42,635 nucleotides of DNA from assembly GCA_023664605.1 (NCBI GenBank), contig JAMPFF010000023.1, positions 1-42,635 of the forward strand. The letters run 5' to 3'. Source of the DNA: Clostridium sp. (GTDB lineage Bacteria; Bacillota; Clostridia; Lachnospirales; Lachnospiraceae). Position numbers and translations under genes: made by a program. The notes under the pieces are model-generated. The model saw only the letters and a list, made by a program, of their open reading frames with translations. It was not told the DNA's origin and made no database searches. How positions within the stretch are numbered: the first letter of the stretch is position 1; each line of letters opens with the position of its first letter. Positions 1-6,563 of this stretch are shown in pieces.

Positions 1-71
1 CAATTCTGTTATGAAGTTACTATTATTATATCCCATTGATCACAACCGCACAATCTATTTTTACGATTGCT

Positions 72-258
72 CTACTACACCATTTACTACACCATTTTCC
101 CCAAAAATGACGACCTTTGACGAGTCAAGACAAAATGTACAATGTGCCGCAAAGCCCGTAAAATAGGCGCTTACGGCACACCATGAAACAAGACGGGAAC
201 CACCTCTTACTAACAAGAGGCGAGTGCTAATAATTTTATTAAGATTTTGCATACTCAG
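72..258. repeat. Left copy of ~187-bp direct repeat bounding the island
   Basis: This segment aligns almost without gaps to 4111-4297 in the same orientation, at roughly three-quarters identity by eye. Well conserved blocks are the CTACTACACC/ATTTACTACACCATTTT start, GTGCCGC, TGTAAAATAGGC-like and TACGGCAC in the middle, and CAAGAGG plus CTAATA/TTTTATTAA at the right end. On the minus strand it lies just downstream of the integrase remnant at 355-462. A 63-codon open frame runs through it on the minus strand but has no ribosome site and is probably not a gene. The repeat could be the 3' flank shared by two related integrated elements; its divergence argues against a recent att duplication. 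Confidence 0.7.
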
Positions 259-354
259 TATTTATGCGGGTTTTACTTTTTCTAAAATTTTATAATAACA
301 TATGTTATGCACCAATTTTACACCATTCTATTTTGGGGTTTAAGTTGTTAGGAC

Positions 355-462
355 TTAACAGCTTGCTGCAAGCGCATACCGCTCCACTTCTTCCCCCACA
401 TTCTGCCTGCTTCCAACATGATTATATACATCCAACGTCACATCATTGTTGGCGCGACCCAT
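355..462 (-). pseudogene. C-terminal remnant of a tyrosine recombinase/integrase
   Basis: The minus strand reads MGRANNDVTLDVYNHV followed by about 19 residues and a stop. This matches the end of phage/ICE tyrosine recombinases, where an MGH-type motif is followed by DVTxDVYNH, with the catalytic tyrosine in VYNH. An in-frame TAG lies a few codons upstream, so the core catalytic domain (Arg-His-Arg) is missing. Only about 35 codons remain, so it cannot be active. Its position beside the left repeat suggests the island came in with an integrating element that has since decayed. Confidence 0.7.
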
Positions 463-608
463 CCAAAATGCATCAAACTAAAACGCGTTCATTTTATAAT
501 ATTGCTAAACATCTGGGATCTCCACCTAATATTGTATATTAAATGAAAAAACTCCTACTCCAAATGATTAATAAGTAAGAGTTTTTGATGATATAATTTT
601 GTCCATTT
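463..608. other. AT-rich gap between integrase remnant and cassette
   Basis: No coding frame with a ribosome site was found. Around 545-595 there is an AT-rich stretch containing CTCCTACTCC and GTAAGAGTTTTT that could hold a weak terminator for the leftward cassette, but I could not define a clean stem. Confidence 0.3.
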
Positions 609-2033
609 TTAGGAAAAATCATTTAACAATATAATTTCCTCTTCAATAGTAATTGGCGTATCTGTCAAAAAAATACTTTTCCGTGTAGTTGGATTTAGTG
701 TTGGATTGGCTATTATCAAACTTCGCTTATCGTTTTTGGCACCAATTTCTAACACCCAAATATAATGTGGTAAATTTTGTGAAAGCAATCTCTTTATTTC
801 AAGCTCTTCTTCTTTTTCATACTCTTCATCAATTTTATCCTTCGATTTACCTTTACGAATATGTAATAGCCTGCTAAGATATTCCTTAATAGTATTGTTA
901 TCCGCAACTAATACTCTTTTATAAGTTTGACTTTCTATTTCTTGCAAACGCTTTAAATGGGAATCACAATGTCTGTGAATCAATTCATCATATAAAGTAT
1001 AAATCTTCTCATGCAATGGATACATGATAAAGCCACATTCATATTTATTATCTTCATCCTCTTGCAGCATTTCTTTTATCTCATCCCATGTTGCAATGTC
1101 CACAAACGAAACACCAATATTTTTTAGATGATATTTATAAGCAATATAATAACCAGAATCATCATAAATAATATATTTCCTCTCACCGCTTTCACTTAAA
1201 GTATATCCGACTATTTGAACTACATGTTCACCGCTTTCTTCTTCGTCTTCAACCGTTGTGTGAATACCTAACAAAACAGGCATAGCACTCTCAACACAAA
1301 AATCTATGTGTGCTCTTACCGCTTCATTCATTTTGTCGCTATACAATTTATAATCTATGGGGATTCCATTGGTATCCAAAATCTCAAGCATTTGAATCGG
1401 ATCCAACCCCATTGTAGGATAAATTTTTTTCCTGCCGTAGGTGTAACTATCATTGATATCTAATATCCGGATATTCTTATAATTATATTTACCCTTTAAA
1501 TATCTTGACATCGAAATCATACTTGCATGAGAGCAACTTGTCACTACCGAATCTTGAACAAACAAAGGATACGTGTACATAATCAATTCTTTCCCATAAA
1601 TATGTACTCGTTTTTTGTATGTCATAAAATAGCTGTCCTCAGCTAAATTCCCTAACAAGTTTTTCCAATTTGGATATACATAAGAAAGCATTAATTCAGT
1701 ATCATCAATACTTCTTAATGTAAAAAAGCCCAAATAATTCTCATTACTTACTTGCTGTTCACTAAACAGGTGTACTCTCATAACAGTTCTTTTGGTTTGA
1801 TATGTAGTATTAATATAATGCACACTTATCATATCTTTCCACTCTGTTTCAGTGTACTCTTCTTCAAATATATAGTAGATAGTCTTATGCTTATAAAAAA
1901 TCTGTAAACGTGGAAATATGTATGTTTCAACAAATTTCTCTAAATTGTTTTTTTCCTCGGAGCTAAACTCGACAACTTTCTTAATGTCTTCGCTTAATTC
2001 GAATGGCTTAAACTGCTTGAATGGAATTCTCAT
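609..2033 (-). CDS. Papain-like/C39-like cysteine protease-fold protein
   Basis: A 474-residue protein, last gene of the leftward cassette. Its ATG sits directly after the stop of the preceding small gene (TAGATG), with AGAAGG as ribosome site. Residues ~155-310 look like a papain-like C39-type fold: Gln160 then Cys167 in QDSVVTSCSHA, His270 in GEHVVQIVGY and Asp291/292 in IIYDDSG, the order Q-C-H-D expected for the oxyanion Gln and catalytic triad. The first ~150 residues and the charged C-terminal ~150 residues match nothing I know. There is no signal peptide or membrane segment, so it is probably cytosolic. A role as protease, acyltransferase (BtrH-like) or transglutaminase-like enzyme is possible; the fold call is inference from motif spacing only. 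Confidence 0.6.
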   Translation of the reverse strand: MRIPFKQFKPFELSEDIKKVVEFSSEEKNNLEKFVETYIFPRLQIFYKHKTIYYIFEEEYTETEWKDMISVHYINTTYQTKRTVMRVHLFSEQQVSNENYLGFFTLRSIDDTELMLSYVYPNWKNLLGNLAEDSYFMTYKKRVHIYGKELIMYTYPLFVQDSVVTSCSHASMISMSRYLKGKYNYKNIRILDINDSYTYGRKKIYPTMGLDPIQMLEILDTNGIPIDYKLYSDKMNEAVRAHIDFCVESAMPVLLGIHTTVEDEEESGEHVVQIVGYTLSESGERKYIIYDDSGYYIAYKYHLKNIGVSFVDIATWDEIKEMLQEDEDNKYECGFIMYPLHEKIYTLYDELIHRHCDSHLKRLQEIESQTYKRVLVADNNTIKEYLSRLLHIRKGKSKDKIDEEYEKEEELEIKRLLSQNLPHYIWVLEIGAKNDKRSLIIANPTLNPTTRKSIFLTDTPITIEEEIILLNDFS

Positions 2034-2213
2034 CTATATCCTTCTAAAAGTCGCCAATTTTCTTAAATCCGATTTTTTACATTTAGCACTTGTTGCCCTA
2101 TCATGCTTTGCTCCTGTAACCCTCTCATCAACAGATTTTTTATAATCATCCATTCCCATTCTTAACGCATTTCTTATTTCTCTATCTACTACATCATACT
2201 TTAATCTTGTCAT
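2034..2213 (-). CDS. Small basic protein, 59 residues, unknown
   Basis: This ATG is chosen because TAGGGAAAAG lies about nine bases upstream and because it clears the stop of the previous gene. A longer frame starts at 2267, but there the ribosome site abuts the start codon. The product is rich in Lys, Arg and Asp, with no membrane segment or cysteine pair: it opens MTRLKYDVVDREI and closes with LRKLATFRRI. It is translationally coupled to the protease-like gene (stop and next start are adjacent). It could be a regulator, substrate or inhibitor of that protein. No family recognised. Confidence 0.5.
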   Translation of the reverse strand: MTRLKYDVVDREIRNALRMGMDDYKKSVDERVTGAKHDRATSAKCKKSDLRKLATFRRI

Positions 2214-2230
2214 TGTTCTTTTCCCTATAC

Positions 2231-2407
2231 TTATTTTCGTGCAGGATGTTGTATTTTCCGTTGCCATCCTCTGAGTTTTTTCATGTCTTTGGAAGGCGTA
2301 TGAAGTGAAAAAAAAGATGGACGGCTTGTCTCATTTGTTTCCTGCTGCTTTACTGTATCTCTTTCATTTACAATACTTTCGTTTTCGTCTTCATTCGTTT
2401 TTCCCAT
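2231..2407 (-). CDS. Small hydrophilic protein, 58 residues, unknown
   Basis: The start is set by GAGGGA about seven bases upstream of the ATG; it falls 14 bases after the stop of the membrane protein. The N-terminal half is acidic and low-complexity (NEDENESIVNERDTV). The C-terminal part is basic and aromatic (MKKLRGWQRKIQHPARK), which might form an amphipathic or nucleic-acid-binding helix. It was not matched to any family. The two-halves charge pattern and the tight operon packing suggest a genuine micro-protein rather than a chance frame. Confidence 0.45.
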   Translation of the reverse strand: MGKTNEDENESIVNERDTVKQQETNETSRPSFFSLHTPSKDMKKLRGWQRKIQHPARK

Positions 2408-2420
2408 ACTCTTCCCTCTT

Positions 2421-2981
2421 TCAGATACTAACAGTAATTGCAAGAATCCATGTTAATAAACCAATTGAGATTACATACAAGCAATATGATATCACTACGT
2501 ATATAAAAGATGTATCATTAGTTTTCCTTAATGCTTCTGTGCTACTAGTGTATCTTAGAATCATATCATAAATACAATCCATTTCGCATTCATACTGTTC
2601 CGGATGTTCTTTAATTTCATTAAACATCCAAACACCGTCTGGAAACATTTCTGCGAAAATAGGTCTCTGTGCAATTAGTGCCAAAATGATACTAAATATA
2701 ATTGTTATCATCAAAATTACATATAGAGTCTTAACTAATTCGTTTAAATCGACTCCAAAGACACCTCTATCAACCAAAGCCACGACCAGATTAACTATTG
2801 CTATAAAAAGTGTACTATATTTTAGGATATTTTCACTTCTTGACTTGATACTTTCATATCTAGTCTTTTCTTGCTCATAAGCACACTTCCCTATATCCAA
2901 ACAATATTTTAGTTTTGCACAATCATTTTCATACATTTCATTACTATTTTGCTGGATTGGCTTACCCGAACTATCTTGCAA
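2421..2981 (-). CDS. Three-helix membrane protein (SLATT/PycTM-like layout)
   Basis: 186 residues if started at the TTG, which has a near-ideal extended ribosome site (AAAGGAGGTG) nine bases upstream. The GTG four codons earlier overlaps that site and cannot be used. An N-terminal soluble helical stretch (YEQEKTRYESIKSRSENIL) leads into hydrophobic segments at about residues 55-70 and 84-103. A soluble loop of ~55 residues and a third segment at about 159-184 follow. This layout resembles SLATT and DUF5706/PycTM membrane effectors of nucleotide-signalling defence systems, but I see no diagnostic motif. First gene of the cassette; it probably acts at the inner membrane together with the downstream protease-like protein. 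Confidence 0.6.
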   Translation of the reverse strand: MQDSSGKPIQQNSNEMYENDCAKLKYCLDIGKCAYEQEKTRYESIKSRSENILKYSTLFIAIVNLVVALVDRGVFGVDLNELVKTLYVILMITIIFSIILALIAQRPIFAEMFPDGVWMFNEIKEHPEQYECEMDCIYDMILRYTSSTEALRKTNDTSFIYVVISYCLYVISIGLLTWILAITVSI

Positions 2982-3037
2982 TACTTGTTCCACCTCCTTT
3001 TTAACGTTTCTATAGCCATGAGCAAAACTTCACACAT

Positions 3038-3052
3038 TCAGTATTTATGCGG
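3038..3052. repeat. Second copy of 15-bp motif TCAGTATTTATGCGG
   Basis: Identical to 255-269, where it touches the right end of the left 187-bp repeat. It lies in the leader between the cassette promoter and its first gene. A 15-base exact match within 3 kb is unlikely by chance, and the flanks differ, so it is a separate short repeat, possibly a recombination scar. Confidence 0.5.
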
Positions 3053-3118
3053 ATTGCGAGGCATGGCAAACCTCTTTTTCGCTCCATATTTATAGAAGCA
3101 ATCAACCTCTACTCTAAT

Positions 3119-3146
3119 AGTATAATTAACTTGCTACATTTGTCCG
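3119..3146 (-). promoter_or_regulatory. Possible promoter of the membrane protein/protease cassette
   Basis: On the minus strand a weak -35 (CGGACA, 3146-3141) and a good -10 (TATACT, 3124-3119) are 16 bases apart. This would give a leader of about 130 bases before the TTG start at 2981. The leader includes a small GAGG/CCTC hairpin near 3057-3075. Nothing else is seen in 2982-3297. Confidence 0.35.
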
Positions 3147-3297
3147 CTTTTTTGATATAAATTGCCCTTTCTTGTCCAGATTAGTTTCCTCCCCTCCCCC
3201 AATATTTAGCACTATATATTTTATCATATTAACGTTTGGAACATCAACCGCTAGGTTATGGGATACAAGAATCCATTCAATACAATATCTATTAAAT

Positions 3298-3711
3298 TTA
3301 TATCTTACTTTGACATTCTACCCAGAATTCATCCCCGCTACCCGGAGCAACACTATCCTTGCGTTGTACCATCCGGATTACCTTTCTCAGATTACTATTT
3401 TCTATAATATACTCAGCTATATCCCAAGATACCTTGCCACGCTCTGCCGCCGCAAGATCATATAGATAACATCTAGTGTCCATATGTTTCAATTCCAGCG
3501 CCTCAAATATTTCCTCCATTAACTCTTTCCCTGGAGGTTTATTATTTCCTCTTTCTATGTCACTGATATATGTCGGCGTCTTCTTTACTTCACTGGCAAT
3601 TTCACGTATCTTCAGTCTTTTCCTTTTTCTTATGATTCTTATGGATTCTCCAAAACTATATTTTCCCTTTTGAAACTCATGCAATAAATCTTCCCATTCT
3701 ATTTCGCTCAT
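3298..3711 (-). CDS. XRE-family HTH repressor of the island
   Basis: 137 residues. This ATG is preferred over one five codons upstream because GGAAGTGAG lies eight to nine bases before it. Residues ~20-75 form a HTH_3 domain: SFGESIRIIRKRKRLKIREIASEV, then the recognition helix region TPTYISDIERGNNKPP and a third helix. The C-terminal ~60 residues (after LELKHMDT) are unrelated to a known ligand domain and may dimerise. The gene has its own promoter with a palindrome at the start of transcription, so it is probably autorepressed. It reads toward the cassette and likely controls it too. This family commonly guards mobile elements and toxin-like modules. Confidence 0.85.
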   Translation of the reverse strand: MSEIEWEDLLHEFQKGKYSFGESIRIIRKRKRLKIREIASEVKKTPTYISDIERGNNKPPGKELMEEIFEALELKHMDTRCYLYDLAAAERGKVSWDIAEYIIENSNLRKVIRMVQRKDSVAPGSGDEFWVECQSKI

Positions 3712-3728
3712 AGCTCTCACTTCCATAG

Positions 3729-3777
3729 TTAGTTAGCTTACTAATTAATTTTTAACATATCATTTTCAAATTGTCAA
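3729..3777 (-). promoter_or_regulatory. XRE gene promoter with overlapping palindromic operator
   Basis: On the minus strand TTGACA (3777-3772) and TAAAAA (3754-3749) are 17 bases apart. The 16-bp near-perfect palindrome TTAGTTAGCTTACTAA (3729-3744, one mismatched pair) covers the expected transcription start. That placement fits autorepression by the XRE protein. Confidence 0.6.
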
Positions 3778-3865
3778 CTATAATTTCATTCGTGCTTCTG
3801 CTGTTTATGCTTTTCTTCAAAAATTATCAAAGTTATATGTTAAAACAATTCAGTATTCAAAATAA

Positions 3866-3902
3866 TTAAAGGAGTATCCTGTATATCAAGATACTCCTTT
3901 AA
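3866..3902. terminator. Long perfect hairpin
   Basis: TTAAAGGAGTATC (3866-3878) pairs perfectly with GATACTCCTTTAA (3890-3902) around an 11-base loop. There is no long T run on either side, so it may be a weak bidirectional terminator or part of a mobile relic. It lies downstream of the 57-codon frame at 3927-4100. Confidence 0.5.
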
Positions 3903-3926
3903 TCATCTACAATTTTGTTGTATATA

Positions 3927-4100
3927 CTACTCGTTTAGCAGGTAATAAATGTAATGCCAGTTCAATGTCTGCTGCCTTTTTAGATACTTTCCTGCTCCTC
4001 TGCCCGAAATAAAATCACCTCCAAGAATCACAAAACGCCCTATATTACACGCTACAAAGCACAATTCGCTATTATGAAGAAACCATATATACTTCTCCAT
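3927..4100 (-). CDS. 57-codon frame, probable gene remnant
   Basis: The minus strand reads MEKYIWFLHNSELC through VILGGDFISGRGAGKYLKR to YYLLNE and stop. The frame begins immediately inside the right 187-bp repeat and has no good ribosome site, but its composition looks protein-like (buried strand, GGDF, GRGAGK turn). It is most likely the C-terminal tail of a gene truncated when the repeat arrived. No family recognised. Confidence 0.35.
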   Translation of the reverse strand: MEKYIWFLHNSELCFVACNIGRFVILGGDFISGRGAGKYLKRQQTLNWHYIYYLLNE

Positions 4101-4110
4101 CCATTTAATC

Positions 4111-4297
4111 CACTACATCATTTACTACACCATTTTTTCACAAAATGATGATTTCTGATGAACTAAGATGAAATATAAAAAGTGCCGCGAATCCTGTAAA
4201 ATAGGCATCTACGGCACTTCATAAAACAAGTCGAATCCTGCTTCCAATTTCAAGAGGTGAGTACTAATACTTTTATTAAAATTCTAAAGAAACTCAG
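4111..4297. repeat. Right copy of ~187-bp direct repeat
   Basis: Partner of 72-258, in direct orientation. It separates the island from the truncated SUFU-domain gene (stop at 4346) at the end of the galactan operon. Between 4298 and 4345 a small TGCCA/TGGCA hairpin is the only structure that could terminate the leftward galactan operon. Confidence 0.7.
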
Positions 4298-4345
4298 ATA
4301 AAACAATCCACATGCCATAGTTGGCACAGGGATCGTCAACAATTC

Positions 4346-4798
4346 TCAGATCATTTTTCCCCGCTTCGGGTCAAGCACCCTCGGGAAATTTACCTCTGTC
4401 AATAAGTTCATCATTGGTTCAAATCCTTCCTCCAATTTATATAGAATTTCCTCTTTATACATGGGAATTGCCCACAAAAAATTAATCCTAGTGCCATCCT
4501 TACAGACCAAATCAGCGACTCCCGGATATGCTTCTCCCAAACCAACAACCGGCAGAAAGAAAAAACCGCCCATCTCCGTTCCTTCCCCAAGCGGAACATA
4601 ATCCTCTCCGTTTGGAAGCGTATGCCCCGTTCCCAGCCATGTTTTATATTCATGAGGAAATCTGGCAAGGTATTTCAACCATCTAATCGGCCAATAATAT
4701 GCATCACCCAACTTCTCCGCACTTTCTACCAACTCCTCCAATTTTCCAGTCTTTTGGCAGAAACTGGAAAAGTTCAGCTCTCTCATAATCTCCCTCAT
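4346..4798 (-). CDS. N-terminally truncated SUFU-domain protein
   Basis: 150 residues from the ATG that overlaps the stop of the permease gene (TGATGA junction). GGAGGGG lies eight to nine bases upstream, though that site is also permease coding sequence. The region WPIRWLKYLARFPHEYKTWLG, GHTLPNG, GGFFFLPVVG, INFLWAIPMYKEEI and LEEGFEPMM matches the C-terminal two-thirds of bacterial suppressor-of-fused domains. The usual N-terminal ~80-100 residues are missing; the protein starts near the ELTF-like strand (RELNFSSF). Such proteins often act as immunity or accessory factors for polymorphic toxins. Here it is probably a recombination remnant that happens to be translationally coupled to the operon. 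Confidence 0.65.
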   Translation of the reverse strand: MREIMRELNFSSFCQKTGKLEELVESAEKLGDAYYWPIRWLKYLARFPHEYKTWLGTGHTLPNGEDYVPLGEGTEMGGFFFLPVVGLGEAYPGVADLVCKDGTRINFLWAIPMYKEEILYKLEEGFEPMMNLLTEVNFPRVLDPKRGKMI

Positions 4799-5643
4799 CA
4801 CCCTTTCACCCCTCCTGCCGCCAATCCATTCTGAATAAACTGCTGCAGGCACATGAATACTATCATGACCGGCAGGGATGAAAGAACCGCCGCCGCTGAG
4901 AACAATGTCCAATGCGCAGCAAACTGGTCGCTGATAAATGACTGTAATCCTACCGCAAGCGTCATCTTTCCGGGCGTCTGCAAAAAGATAGACGTAATCA
5001 CATATTCGCTGTATGTGGCAATAAAAGAAAACAAAAAGATAACGGCAAGCTGCGGCATCGCCAGCGGCAGAACAATCTTATAAAATACCTGAAACTGATT
5101 TGCCCCATCCACCATTGCCGCCTCGTCCAACTCCACGGGAAGTCCGTCAATATATGATTTCAACAGCCAGATATTATAGGCGCTGCCCCCTGCCAGTACG
5201 AAAATCAACGCAATACTGCTGTCAACCAGCCCAAATTTGTAGATTAGGATATAATATCCTGCCACAGCCATGCTGTTTGGAAATACCTGCAGCACAAGCA
5301 GCGACATCAGCCCGTACTTTCGCCCTACGAAGCGAAGCCGCGCAAAAGCATATGCCGCCAGCGAGGTCAATATTAGCTGAATCATGGCAACGATAAAGCA
5401 AAACTTCAAAGAATTGAGTACCCATATGGGGAAATCAGTTTCCCGAAACAAGGCCGCATAATGCTCTGCGCTGAATTTTTCCGGAAACAGGGAAGATAGG
5501 AAAAAACTATCCCCTGCCGAAAAAGAGGACATAACAATCCACACTACCGGAAACATGACAATAATAATGGTAAGCCAGATAACAATTCTGCTCCCCCACA
5601 GTGCTCTCGCCTCCGCGGCTGTTATTTTTTCTTTCTTCTTCAT
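4798..5643 (-). CDS. ganQ: Galacto-oligosaccharide ABC permease, MalG/GanQ type
   Basis: 281 residues, inner-membrane half of the oligosaccharide importer. Six hydrophobic segments are visible, starting at IVIWLTIIIVMFPVVWIV. The cytoplasmic coupling (EAA) loop ELDEAAMVDGANQFQVFYKIVLP, which contacts the shared ATPase, lies at about residues 173-195. The end LAAGGVKG is the normal C-terminus of this family, so the protein is complete. AAGGAGG lies eight bases before the ATG, which follows the stop of the MalF-type gene directly. No ATPase gene is in the operon; Firmicutes importers of this class usually borrow a global MsmX-type ATPase. Gene name by analogy with Bacillus ganQ; substrate inferred from neighbours. 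Confidence 0.85.
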   Translation of the reverse strand: MKKKEKITAAEARALWGSRIVIWLTIIIVMFPVVWIVMSSFSAGDSFFLSSLFPEKFSAEHYAALFRETDFPIWVLNSLKFCFIVAMIQLILTSLAAYAFARLRFVGRKYGLMSLLVLQVFPNSMAVAGYYILIYKFGLVDSSIALIFVLAGGSAYNIWLLKSYIDGLPVELDEAAMVDGANQFQVFYKIVLPLAMPQLAVIFLFSFIATYSEYVITSIFLQTPGKMTLAVGLQSFISDQFAAHWTLFSAAAVLSSLPVMIVFMCLQQFIQNGLAAGGVKG

Positions 5644-6561
5644 CTAGTCAACCTCCTTGAATGAGCCGGACAGATGCATATTGACTAATGTAAAAGTTCC
5701 GACGATGATAAAAATCAGGACACTGAACGTTGCAGACAATTCATACCTGTTAGACCATGTTGTCATTTTATAGGTCGTGCTTGCAAGGATGTCCGTGTAC
5801 CCTGCAAACTGATTGTCAACCCTCGCCGGACCACCCTGCGTAATCATATAGATATTTCCAAAATTATTAAAATTAGATGCAAACGAAGAAATAACCAGCG
5901 GAATGGATAATTTCGTCACCATCGGCAGCGTTATGCTTTTAAAACACTGAAATCGGGACGCGCCATCCATCTTAGCCGCTTCATAGTATTCCGTCGAGAT
6001 AGCCTGCAGACCGCCAAGACACACATTCATCATATAGGGAAAACCCAGCCATACATTAACGATGATGAGTCCAATCCTTGCAAACAGCGGATTGGTTAGC
6101 CATGGTACATTCCACGCTATCCCAACTGCATGCAGAAGATTATTGATGCCGCCGTACTGTTCATTCAGCAGTCCCTGCCACGCCAGAATGGCAATAGTGG
6201 ATGGCAGCGCCCACGGCACAATCAATATCGCTCTGTATATCTTTGACTCTTTCATGTGCGGATTGTTCAATAAAATCGCAAGTATCAGCCCCATAGCATA
6301 AGAACCTGCAGTACTGAAGACCGCAAAGCACACCGTCCATCCAAGTACCGGAAAAAACACGCTCCTGATGCTCCCCGAAAACACAGTCAAATAGTTTTCT
6401 ATTCCGACAAAATCATAATCATTCAAGTGATACATATTATAATTTGTAAACGATAAAAACACCGTGTAGATAATCGGCAGACATGTCACCGCCAATATGG
6501 AAATCAATGCCGGAGCCAGATAGGTATATGCCATGACATTCTTTTTCTTTCTCATTTCCAT
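5644..6561 (-). CDS. ganP: Galacto-oligosaccharide ABC permease, MalF/GanP type
   Basis: 305 residues, partner of the MalG-type permease. It starts with a short basic stretch (MRKKKNVMAY), then the first membrane segment YLAPALISILAVTCLPIIYTV. The EAA coupling loop STEYYEAAKMDGASRFQCFKS is at about residue 205. GGPARVDNQFAGYTDIL is the typical late extracytoplasmic loop of GanP/MalF proteins. The gene starts three bases after the binding-protein stop; the second ATG two codons in is an equally good start (AGGG six bases before). It probably carries beta-1,4-galacto-oligosaccharides or related sugars. Confidence 0.85.
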   Translation of the reverse strand: MEMRKKKNVMAYTYLAPALISILAVTCLPIIYTVFLSFTNYNMYHLNDYDFVGIENYLTVFSGSIRSVFFPVLGWTVCFAVFSTAGSYAMGLILAILLNNPHMKESKIYRAILIVPWALPSTIAILAWQGLLNEQYGGINNLLHAVGIAWNVPWLTNPLFARIGLIIVNVWLGFPYMMNVCLGGLQAISTEYYEAAKMDGASRFQCFKSITLPMVTKLSIPLVISSFASNFNNFGNIYMITQGGPARVDNQFAGYTDILASTTYKMTTWSNRYELSATFSVLIFIIVGTFTLVNMHLSGSFKEVD

Positions 6562-6563
6562 CC

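Noticed and set aside
61-252. 63-codon minus-strand frame in the left repeat
   Set aside because: The right repeat copy does not keep the frame and there is no ribosome site.
264-542. 92-codon plus-strand frame
   Set aside because: It lies opposite the integrase remnant, has no ribosome site and an unlikely composition rich in His, Pro and Ser.
3172-3465. 97-codon plus-strand frame
   Set aside because: It overlaps the XRE gene on the other strand and lacks a start signal.
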